64,000 nucleotides of DNA from Ensifer adhaerens (GTDB taxonomy: Bacteria; Pseudomonadota; Alphaproteobacteria; Rhizobiales; Rhizobiaceae): contig NZ_CP083350.1 of NCBI RefSeq assembly GCF_020035535.1, positions 2,304,501 to 2,368,500 of the forward strand, given 5' to 3'. A program made the position numbers and the translations under genes. Below are positions 55,018 to 62,393 of the stretch, piece after piece (position 1 is the first letter of the stretch; every line of letters begins with the position of its first letter). Below the pieces are notes generated by a model. The model was not told the DNA's origin. It was given only the letters and a program-made list of their open reading frames with translations, and searched no databases.

Positions 55018-56189
55018 AGCGGTTTGCGCCCGGACGCTGCCCAGATCGGCCAGCCCGCATAGCCCTTCGGGTGCAGTGCCGCGAAGATGTGATCCCGGAA
55101 GCCCTGGCGAAAACGGTCGATAAATTCAGGTGCCTCGCCGTGTCTCGCCGCCATTACCGTAAACATCTTCTCCCAGCCGGCGATGATGTCGGCGAAATCC
55201 TGCGGGTCACCGTCCAGATTGGTGACCATGAAGGATTCGACCAGGATGTCGTCGAAGCCCGCGTCGGCGAGATAGCGCCTGCTCTTCGGCCCGAGCTCCA
55301 CATCCATCTCGAAATGGCTCAAAAGCCTCGCGAGTTCATTATAGGTCCATTGGATGCTTTGCGCCCGTGGCTCGCCGAGGCAGTGCGAGTTCTTCTCGTT
55401 GGTGATGTAGACTCGACCGCCCGGCTTCACGATCCGATACAGTTCCTTGAGAAGCAGCTCCGGATGATTGAATACCTGCAGCGAGTGTCGGCAGGTCACG
55501 AAGTCGAACTGGTTGTCCTCGAGTAGCATCTCCGACGCGTCGCCGTAGGTATATTCGATACCCGTCACGCCGAAGTCCGTCGCCACATTGCGGGCATAGG
55601 AGAGGCTCGCCTTCGAATGGTCGAGGGCGACGATCCGCGCCGGCTGAAACTCCTTCTGCGCGAGCACGGCGAAATCGCCGATGCCGCAGCAGATGTCGGC
55701 CATGGCGATGCCCGGCCGCATGCCGTGGCGCGGCAGGATGTCTCGTTCGTGCCGCCACGTCAGTTTCGTCTGCGCGCGGAGGATGGGAATGAAGCTCGTA
55801 TCCTCGAAGTAGTCCTGGCCGGGATAGAACATCGAATCATAGACCTCGACGGAGATCTGCGGCTCGATCGTACTCAGGTGCCGGAACATGCGCGTCGTCC
55901 AGCCGACGACGCTTGAAGTGACGACGATCAGGCGCAGGTCCGACCGCTCCCGGCAGGCGTCGAGGGCGACCCGGATGAAGGCCTGGAAGGCCGTATTGTT
56001 CATCTGGATGAGTCGCTTCACATCGATATAGAGAACGCCGCGCACCGCATCGATCGCTTCCCGCAGCGCGTGAATGCTCTCGGCGATTTCATCGATCGAA
56101 CGCGGCCGGATCGTCCCGGCGAGCGAGAAGACCTGGCTGTTCGGATCGAAGTCGACCTTGAAGCGCTGAGTAAGGCCCGCCGCGATCAA
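55014..56189 (-). CDS. STAS-like domain fused to SAM-dependent methyltransferase
   Basis: A 391-aa protein in two parts. Residues about 10-135 resemble a STAS fold (VFSLAGTIRPRS; GVLYIDVKRLIQMNNTAFQAF), with Asn-Asn-Thr where classic antagonists have Ser-Ser/Asp-Ser. Residues about 155-330 form a class I methyltransferase: motif I is ADICCGIGDFAVLAQ, followed by IVALDHSKASL and FDFVTCRHSLQVFNHPELLLKEL. It overlaps both neighbours by 4 bp. The methylation target is unknown. The fusion suggests that methyl transfer is controlled by partner switching. Confidence 0.82.
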   Translation of the reverse strand: MIAAGLTQRFKVDFDPNSQVFSLAGTIRPRSIDEIAESIHALREAIDAVRGVLYIDVKRLIQMNNTAFQAFIRVALDACRERSDLRLIVVTSSVVGWTTRMFRHLSTIEPQISVEVYDSMFYPGQDYFEDTSFIPILRAQTKLTWRHERDILPRHGMRPGIAMADICCGIGDFAVLAQKEFQPARIVALDHSKASLSYARNVATDFGVTGIEYTYGDASEMLLEDNQFDFVTCRHSLQVFNHPELLLKELYRIVKPGGRVYITNEKNSHCLGEPRAQSIQWTYNELARLLSHFEMDVELGPKSRRYLADAGFDDILVESFMVTNLDGDPQDFADIIAGWEKMFTVMAARHGEAPEFIDRFRQGFRDHIFAALHPKGYAGWPIWAASGRKPL

Positions 56190-56704
56190 CTCACCATTCC
56201 TTCAAGAGGAAGGTCCACGATCAGGGTGATTGCCGGCGCCGCATCCTCGTCAAGCCGGAGGCGGGCGTCATAGTTGACCGCGAGGTCCAGAAGCACCGAT
56301 TCCCGGCTGGGGGCAAGATCGTTGGAAATGGCGTCGAGATAGCGGGCCTGGGCATCGCTCTCACGGGTTCTCGATACCGCCTCGCGATAGAAGCGCACCT
56401 GGGCAGGCGGGCATGGAAAGCTCAGCTGAACCCGTTCCGTGGCGCCTTGGCGATAGATCGACAGGCCAATCTTCCCGTCGGTGGTACCGCCGCGAAACGA
56501 AACTTCGAGAAGCTCGTTCAAGGCGGAGGAGAAGAAGTTCGAATGCCTCACAGGATCGGTTCTGTTGTGGCTGATCATGCGGGCAAGGTAGCTCGAAACA
56601 TGGTCGCAGTGATGCCAGTCCGAGAGGAAATCTTCCATCTCCATATCGAACTGCAGCAGGGGCTCGAAAGCCGCCTCCGTGGTCTTATTGACAGTTGCAC
56701 CCAT
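56186..56704 (-). CDS. small N-box (HATPase-like) protein, first gene of the cassette
   Basis: A 172-aa cytoplasmic protein. SNFFSSALNELLEVSFRGG resembles the N-box region of the 186-aa HATPase-like protein of the same operon ([10 protein letters not shown]). The C-terminus (ITLIVDLPL) could be the last strand, but no clear G-boxes are seen, so nucleotide binding is doubtful. ATG 56704 has GGAGGA nine bases upstream; the earlier in-frame ATG lacks one. It overlaps the methyltransferase gene by 4 bp and lies 144 bp after the GGDEF-EAL gene on the same strand. Confidence 0.7.
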   Translation of the reverse strand: MGATVNKTTEAAFEPLLQFDMEMEDFLSDWHHCDHVSSYLARMISHNRTDPVRHSNFFSSALNELLEVSFRGGTTDGKIGLSIYRQGATERVQLSFPCPPAQVRFYREAVSRTRESDAQARYLDAISNDLAPSRESVLLDLAVNYDARLRLDEDAAPAITLIVDLPLEGMVS

Positions 56705-56812
56705 ACAGCAATGTCCTCCGCACCCCGAACTCTGCCACGGCCATAACGCAGTTTCTATAATGATTTGTAACCAGGCACCCCCCGGATCTTGCACGTAAAC
56801 AACCCAGGTTTT

Positions 56813-56831
56813 GCGCCGCGTTTCACGGCGC
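56813..56831 (-). terminator. weak hairpin between GGDEF-EAL gene and cassette
   Basis: A 6-bp perfect stem (GCGCCG / CGGCGC), extendable with a bulge to TTGCG/CGCAA. It lies just after the GGDEF-EAL stop, with no good T-tract on the minus strand. Partial read-through into the cassette is possible. Confidence 0.35.
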
Positions 56832-56848
56832 GCAACGCACGGATGCCG

Positions 56849-58525
56849 CTAGAGCGTCGCCATTGCCGACGAGCGGCGGAGATAGGCGCCGATCGCTTCT
56901 GCCGGCATGGGCATGCCCAAGAAATAGCCCTGCAGCCGGTCGCATCCCTCTTTTCGCAGCCAGACCGCCTGTCCCATCGTTTCCACGCCTTCGGCGGTGA
57001 CCCGCATGCCAAGGCCATGCGCAAGCCCGATGATCGATCGAACGATTGTCTGGCTCTTCTCGTCGCTCTCGAGGTCCTTGATGAAATATCGGTCGATCTT
57101 GATCGTGTCGAAGGGGAAGTTCTTGAGGTAGCTGAGTGAGGAGTAGAAGGTGCCGAAATCGTCGAGCGAGATCTGGATGCCCAGCACGTTCAGCGTATTC
57201 AGCGTGTCCAGATTGTTGGTGGTGCGCTCAAGCAGGACCGTTTCCGTAACTTCCAACTCGAGCCGGTCTGCCCTGAGGCCCGCCATGTCGAGCGCCTGGG
57301 CGATGCGGTCGGTCAGTCCCTCCCGCAGGAATTCGGCCGGCGACAGATTGACGGCGACGGTGAAGTGCGACGGCCAGGTGGCGGCCTGTCGGCAGGCCTC
57401 TTCCAGCACCCATTGGCCGATCTCGTTCATCAACCCATCGGCTTCCGCCATGGGAATGAAGACGTTGGGTGGGATGACACCCACCAGCGGATGGTGCCAG
57501 CGCACCAGCGCTTCGAAGCCGACGATCGAGAACGGCGGTTCGACGAGCGGCTGGTACTCGATGGAAAACTGATTGTCCTGCAGCGCGGTGCGCAGGCTGC
57601 GACGCAGCATTTCCCGCTGCTCCAGAACGATCAGCATCGAGCGGCTGAACGTTTTTGCCCGTCCCCGTCCGTCCTTCTTTGCGGCATAAAGCGCGATGTC
57701 CGCCGCCTTCATCAACTGCTCGATCTCGTTGCCATCATTGGGAGCGATGGCAATGCCGATGCTGGCGCCGACGAAAACCGCGATGCCGTCGATCGTGAAC
57801 GGCTCATTGAACGACTGGATCAAGGCCTCGGCGAGATATTCGGCATCCGTCGGCTGATCGCTGTGTCGCTGGATGACGGCGAATTCGTCGCCGGCCAGGC
57901 GATAGGCCACCTCGCCATCGCGGAGCGCGCCGCGAATGCGCTCAGCCGCCATCTTGAGCACGGCGTCGCCAGCGCCGTGGCCGAGCGTATCGTTGACCGG
58001 CTTGAAATCGTCGAGGTCGATCTGCATCAGTGCCAGTTTTTCGCCGGGCGTCGGCAGGATGTTCTGCAGGTCGTCGCTGAATTGGCGACGATTGGGCAGG
58101 CCCGTCAGCACATCGTGCGTTGCCTGGTGCAGAAGCAGCGCCCTTTCGCTCTCGCCATGGCTGCCGACCTCGCGGCGTGTCGAGCGGCCGCTGGTTTCAA
58201 GCACGCCGATGCCGCGCAAGGCGCGGAAGACCAGAAGCGTGCGCTTGGACTTGGTGTTGGCGTCAATGACTTCAACGCTTCTGGGCACGCCGTTTGCGAT
58301 CACCGACGCGACCGTCGCCTTTGAGGCAGGGGCTAGCAGTTCGGGATAGAGGTGCCACAAGGTTGCATCGACCAGCGTACCGACCTCGTAGGTCTCCTGA
58401 AGCGCCGGCGACGCGCCGGTCAGGTGAAACGCCTCGTCGTAGAACGAGAGGATGTCATCGGCGTTGGCCGCGACGGGATCTTGCACTGAAGCTGAAGCAG
58501 ACAAGTTTGCGTCAGTGTCCGGCAT
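56849..58525 (-). CDS. GGDEF-EAL cyclic-di-GMP protein
   Basis: A 558-aa soluble protein. The N-terminal region (about 1-130) looks PAS-like (ILSFYDEAFHLTGASPALQETY), followed by GGDEF and EAL domains. The active site reads RLAGDEF (AGDEF), a variant seen in some active cyclases; the inhibitory RxxD site is replaced by RDGE. The EAL domain keeps FEALVRW, the VNLSP Asn, EVTE, DDFG, KID and AEGVE, so phosphodiesterase activity is likely. Its loop-6 motif reads DDFGTFYSSL instead of DDFGTGYSSL. ATG 58525 has an AAAGG ribosome site. It precedes the partner-switching cassette on the same strand. Confidence 0.9.
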   Translation of the reverse strand: MPDTDANLSASASVQDPVAANADDILSFYDEAFHLTGASPALQETYEVGTLVDATLWHLYPELLAPASKATVASVIANGVPRSVEVIDANTKSKRTLLVFRALRGIGVLETSGRSTRREVGSHGESERALLLHQATHDVLTGLPNRRQFSDDLQNILPTPGEKLALMQIDLDDFKPVNDTLGHGAGDAVLKMAAERIRGALRDGEVAYRLAGDEFAVIQRHSDQPTDAEYLAEALIQSFNEPFTIDGIAVFVGASIGIAIAPNDGNEIEQLMKAADIALYAAKKDGRGRAKTFSRSMLIVLEQREMLRRSLRTALQDNQFSIEYQPLVEPPFSIVGFEALVRWHHPLVGVIPPNVFIPMAEADGLMNEIGQWVLEEACRQAATWPSHFTVAVNLSPAEFLREGLTDRIAQALDMAGLRADRLELEVTETVLLERTTNNLDTLNTLNVLGIQISLDDFGTFYSSLSYLKNFPFDTIKIDRYFIKDLESDEKSQTIVRSIIGLAHGLGMRVTAEGVETMGQAVWLRKEGCDRLQGYFLGMPMPAEAIGAYLRRSSAMATL

Positions 58526-58779
58526 ACTTGCCTTTCCCTTTCTGTTCCGAACTCGCCCGGGGACAGCAGCGGTCGCGGCTCCCGGGGACACAGCCACGCG
58601 CGGCATTGCGGCGTGGGTGGTCCTTCTCCAAAGCTATCGCGCGACGTATCCGGGTCAATGCCCTTGCCGCACGCGGATAATGGCCTGTGGAAACCTCGCT
58701 TCGAAACATGGCGAGCCTGGCGTGGCAGCCATTGCCCTGCACGGTTGTATATAAGCTCCTTCTTTTATCATTTACCATC

Positions 58780-58791
58780 ATTGCATGCAAT
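58780..58791. promoter_or_regulatory. perfect 12-bp palindrome upstream of GGDEF-EAL gene
   Basis: ATTGCATGCAAT is fully self-complementary and lies in the AT-rich block about 255 bp upstream of the GGDEF-EAL start. Candidate regulatory site only. Confidence 0.35.
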
Positions 58792-59030
58792 TTGGTGTCG
58801 GTTCGATCCTGCGCCAAAGGTCGGCCCATAGCGCAATCCCATTGCAGGACAGCGGCCTGGAACACGATTTGCGGCGCCAGGGCTACCTGCCTGGGTTCGA
58901 CGAATGGTTGATTTGAACGGGCGAGCGGCAGGTACCGTTTTCCCCAGGCGCGGGTTAACCATAAAAGAAGAAATCGGGGGATTGGACGGCCAGTCTCCGG
59001 TTCATAGCCGTCTCGGCACATCGCGCTCAA

Positions 59031-59060
59031 GGATCGGCCGCCTGGTGAGGCGGCCGATCC
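59031..59060 (-). terminator. strong hairpin downstream of adenine deaminase
   Basis: A perfect 13-bp stem (GGATCGGCCGCCT / AGGCGGCCGATCC) with a GGTG loop begins about 10 bp after the ade stop. The T-tract is weak, but the stem is very stable. Confidence 0.75.
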
Positions 59061-59070
59061 TGAACCGTGA

Positions 59071-60867
59071 TCAGTGCGTGCTCAGAATCACGTCGGTCTT
59101 CTGGAAGGTCCGAACGTCGATCAGGCCCTTGTCGGAAATCCTGAGCTCCGGAATGACGACGAGGGCCAGCAGCGAATGCTGCATATAGGCGTTGTTGAGC
59201 CGGCAGCCGCAGGCGCGCATGGCCTCGACGATGGCGGCGGCCTTCTCGGCGACGATCTCCGCCCGCTGATCCGACATCAGCCCGGCGACGGGCAGCTCGA
59301 CCAGAGCCAGCTCTCGGCCTTCTTTGATGACGACGATGCCGCCGCCGACCTCGTGCAGGCGGTTGGCGGCCTTCGCCATGTCCGCCTTGTTCGTGCCGAC
59401 GACGATCATGTGGTGGCTGTCATGGGCGACGGTGCTCGCCATGGCGCAATCGCTGTCATAGCCGAAGCCGGAGACGAAGGCGTTGACCACGTCGCCGGTG
59501 CCGCGGTGGCGCTCGACGAGTGCGATCTGGCAGATGTCGTTCGTACGGTCCATCTGCACGAGGCCGTTTTCGATTGCGACCTCGGCCTGAAGCGCCCGCG
59601 TCGGCGCCTGGTTCTCGACGACGCCGATGACGTTGACCCGCGCGCGCGTCGCACGTGCGTTGGACGCGATGTCGAAATCCGCGGCGGCCAGCACCCGGCC
59701 GAGATGCACGGTGTTGCAGGCGCTTTCCGGATAGACATAGGCTGGGATATCGCGCACCAGTGCCCCGCTTTCGGCCATCAGTTCGCCGCGGGCAAACACC
59801 ATTTCAATCGGCAATGCCGCGAGATCCGAGGTGATGATCAGATCGGCCCGCCGGCCTGGCGCGATCGATCCGATCTCGCGCTCAAGGCCGAAATGCTGGG
59901 CGGTGTTGAGCGTCGCCATCTGGATCGCGGTGACGGGCTTCAGGCCTTGTGCGATCGCATGGCGCACCACGCGGTTCATGTGGCCGTCGTGAACCAGAGT
60001 GCCGGAGTGGCTGTCGTCGGTGCAGAGCAGGAAGTTGCGCGGGTCGAGGCCGGATTCGGTGACGGCCTTGATCTGTGCCGCCACGTCGTACCAGGCGGAG
60101 CCGAGGCGCAGCATGGCGCGCATGCCCTGGCGAACGCGAGCGATTGCGTCGTCGACCGTCGTGCCTTCATGGTCATCGGCCGGGCCGCCGGCGGCATAGG
60201 CGTGGAATTCGCGGCCGAGATGCGGCGAGGCATAGTGCCCACCGACGGTGAGCCGGGCATCCTGGGTGGCCGCGATCTCGGCCATCATCTTCGGGTCGTT
60301 TCCGGCGACGCCGGGGAAATTCATCATTTCGCCAAGGCCGATGACGTTCGGCCAAGACAATGCCTCGGCGACGTCGTTAGCCGAAAGCTCGGCGCCGGCG
60401 GTTTCAAGGCCGGGTGCGCTCGGCACGCAGCTCGGGACCTGGACGAGCACGTTGATCGGCAGGCTCTGGGCTTCCTCGTTCATCAGCCGGACGCCGGCAA
60501 GGCCGAGCACGTTGGCGATCTCGTGCGGGTCGATAAACATGGTGGTGGTGCCGTGTGGAATTACGGCGCGGGCAAATTCGGTGACGGTGACGAGACCGCT
60601 TTCCACATGCATGTGCGCATCGCAGAGGCCGGGCACGAGATAGCGGCCGGCGGCGTCGACGACCTTGGTGGCGTCGCCGATCGTGTAGCTGGCGTCCGGC
60701 CCGACATAAGCGAAGCGGCCGGCTTTGACGGCGATGTCGGTGCCGGGGATGATCTCGCCGGAATAGACATTGACCCATTTGCCGTTGCGGATCACGAGAT
60801 CGGCGGGCTTGCGGCCCATGGCGACGTCGACCAGTTCGGGTGCGGTCTTCGACCAGGATTGAAGCAT
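59071..60867 (-). CDS. ade: adenine deaminase
   Basis: A 598-aa metal-dependent amidohydrolase that deaminates adenine to hypoxanthine in purine salvage. It shows the HxH pair in CDAHMHVESG, the metal-binding PHEIAN segment, the His of GGHYASPHL, the Asp in CTDDSHSG, and the C-terminal Ade domain with HDSHHMIVVG. ATG 60867 follows GAAGGAA; the longer open frame lacks a ribosome site. It lies 67 bp after the purine permease gene on the same strand, so uptake and deamination are probably co-expressed. Confidence 0.92.
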   Translation of the reverse strand: MLQSWSKTAPELVDVAMGRKPADLVIRNGKWVNVYSGEIIPGTDIAVKAGRFAYVGPDASYTIGDATKVVDAAGRYLVPGLCDAHMHVESGLVTVTEFARAVIPHGTTTMFIDPHEIANVLGLAGVRLMNEEAQSLPINVLVQVPSCVPSAPGLETAGAELSANDVAEALSWPNVIGLGEMMNFPGVAGNDPKMMAEIAATQDARLTVGGHYASPHLGREFHAYAAGGPADDHEGTTVDDAIARVRQGMRAMLRLGSAWYDVAAQIKAVTESGLDPRNFLLCTDDSHSGTLVHDGHMNRVVRHAIAQGLKPVTAIQMATLNTAQHFGLEREIGSIAPGRRADLIITSDLAALPIEMVFARGELMAESGALVRDIPAYVYPESACNTVHLGRVLAAADFDIASNARATRARVNVIGVVENQAPTRALQAEVAIENGLVQMDRTNDICQIALVERHRGTGDVVNAFVSGFGYDSDCAMASTVAHDSHHMIVVGTNKADMAKAANRLHEVGGGIVVIKEGRELALVELPVAGLMSDQRAEIVAEKAAAIVEAMRACGCRLNNAYMQHSLLALVVIPELRISDKGLIDVRTFQKTDVILSTH

Positions 60868-60934
60868 GACAGTTTCCTTCGGATGGGCGATGTCGGCGCC
60901 CCGGCATTGAGGGCGCCGAAGGATTTTCTGGCGG

Positions 60935-62335
60935 TTACTGGGTCTGGGCGACGAGGGCTGCGGCAAGCAGCGCGACGAACCACATGACCGGTCTTACATC
61001 GCCGGCCCGGCCGCAGACCAGCTTGATCAGCACATAGGCGATGATAGCAAGCGACAGGCCGAGCGTGATCGAGAACGTGAGCGGGATCAATACGATCGCA
61101 AGGAAAGCGGGGATCGCCTCGTCGAGCGCGCTCCAACGGATGTTGCTGATCGGCTCGGACATGAAAAGGCCCGTGAGGATCAGCACCGGTGCGGTCGCTA
61201 CCGCCGGCACCAGCGAAAGTAGCGGCGACAGGAACAGGAAAGGCACGAAGAGAAGACCCGCAACCAGCGCGACGAGACCCGTCCGGCCCCCTTGCTGGAT
61301 GCCGGCGCCGGATTCGAGATAGACCGTTGCCGGGCTGGTGCCGAGCGGCGCGGAGATCAACGCCGCGATCGCATCGACATGCATGGACTCGCGGATATTA
61401 CGCGGCATGCCGGTCTCGTCCTTGAGGTCGGCCGCTTCCGCAAGTCCGAGGAAGGTCGATAGCGCCTCGATGAAGTTTGTGAACAGGAAGACGAAGATGA
61501 AGGGCAGGTAGATCAGGTTCAGCGCGCCGATGAGATCGATCTGGCCGACGAAGCTGAAATCCGGTGCCGCCGAAAAGCCGCTCCAGTTGACCAAGGTGTG
61601 AACATCCGGCGTCTCCGGCGAGAAGGCGCTGCCGTCGCCCCACCAGCGGCCGATCGGGACTGCAAGGATCGTCGTCAGGATCATGCCGGCCATCATCGCG
61701 CCGGGGATCCGTCGCACCACGAGAGCGACCGTCAGGATGAAGCCGGCGATGAAGGTGAGCGTCACCGGATTGAACTGCGTCAGGCCGACGATGGTGTCGG
61801 GGTTGGCGACGATGAACTTGGCGTTCTCCAGGCCGATCAGCGCGATGAACAAGCCGATGCCGCAGGCAATGCCGTAGCGCAGATCGACCGGGATCGCCTC
61901 GATGATCGTCTGGCGCAGGTTGAAGAACGCCATGACGGTGAAGAGCACGCCGGCCCAGAAGACGCAGCCGAGCGCGACCTCGAGCGGAACCTTGGCACCG
62001 ACCACCATCGTATAGGCAAAGAGCGCATTGATGCCCATGCCGGGCGCCACCAGGATGGGGCTGCGCGCATAAAGCCCCATGGCGCAACTGCCGATGAAGC
62101 TGACAAGCACGGTCGCCGTCACGCCTGCCGAAAACGGAATGCCGGCATGGGCGAGGATCGACGGGTTGACGACGATCACGTAGGAGGCGGCGAGAAAGGT
62201 CGTAAGACCCGCGAGGATCTCCGTGCGGACGGTCGAGCCGAAGCGCGAGATCTGGAAGTAGCGGTCGAGAAGCGCGTGAAACCAGGATCCCCCCGGGCCC
62301 GGCGCCGCCTCCACGGACTTGTTCTGAATGTTCAT
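60935..62335 (-). CDS. NCS2-family purine permease (adenine/hypoxanthine type)
   Basis: A 466-aa inner-membrane permease of the AzgA branch of NCS2. The first transmembrane region (STVRTEILAGLTTFLAASYVIVVNP) and the motifs APGMGINALFAYT and GTSPATVYLESGAGIQQGGRTGL are typical of adenine/guanine/hypoxanthine transporters. Its place between two adenine deaminases supports adenine as a substrate. A strong hairpin separates it from the upstream deaminase gene, leaving 57 bp, too short for a purine riboswitch. Confidence 0.9.
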   Translation of the reverse strand: MNIQNKSVEAAPGPGGSWFHALLDRYFQISRFGSTVRTEILAGLTTFLAASYVIVVNPSILAHAGIPFSAGVTATVLVSFIGSCAMGLYARSPILVAPGMGINALFAYTMVVGAKVPLEVALGCVFWAGVLFTVMAFFNLRQTIIEAIPVDLRYGIACGIGLFIALIGLENAKFIVANPDTIVGLTQFNPVTLTFIAGFILTVALVVRRIPGAMMAGMILTTILAVPIGRWWGDGSAFSPETPDVHTLVNWSGFSAAPDFSFVGQIDLIGALNLIYLPFIFVFLFTNFIEALSTFLGLAEAADLKDETGMPRNIRESMHVDAIAALISAPLGTSPATVYLESGAGIQQGGRTGLVALVAGLLFVPFLFLSPLLSLVPAVATAPVLILTGLFMSEPISNIRWSALDEAIPAFLAIVLIPLTFSITLGLSLAIIAYVLIKLVCGRAGDVRPVMWFVALLAAALVAQTQ

Positions 62336-62362
62336 TTTGTTCCCCTTTTTTGAAACGACGAA

Positions 62363-62385
62363 GGGGGCCGGTCAAACCGGCCCCC
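62363..62385 (-). terminator. hairpin between second adenine deaminase and purine permease
   Basis: A perfect 10-bp stem (GGGGGCCGGT / ACCGGCCCCC) with a CAA loop and flanking AA/TT pairing. On the minus strand it follows the ade2 stop and could terminate or attenuate expression of the permease gene. Confidence 0.7.
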
Positions 62386-62393
62386 CTTGAGCA

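Larger units (their letters stand above)
58526..59070. other. 545-bp intergenic region
   Basis: This lies between the adenine deaminase gene and the GGDEF-EAL gene, both on the minus strand. It contains the GGDEF-EAL promoter, an AT-rich block at about 58748-58800 with a 12-bp palindrome, and the terminator of the deaminase gene. No tRNA, other RNA or credible small gene was found. Confidence 0.55.

Noticed and set aside
58795..58830. GGTTCGATCC resembling a tRNA T-loop
   Set aside because: The flanking bases do not form a T-stem, and no matching acceptor, D or anticodon arms exist in the preceding 70-80 bases.
59074..60987. A 637-codon open frame on the plus strand
   Set aside because: It is exactly antisense to adenine deaminase, low in recognisable motifs and explained by high third-position GC of the true gene.
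62336..62393. Purine riboswitch before the NCS2 permease
   Set aside because: Only 57 bp are available and they are occupied by a terminator-type hairpin.
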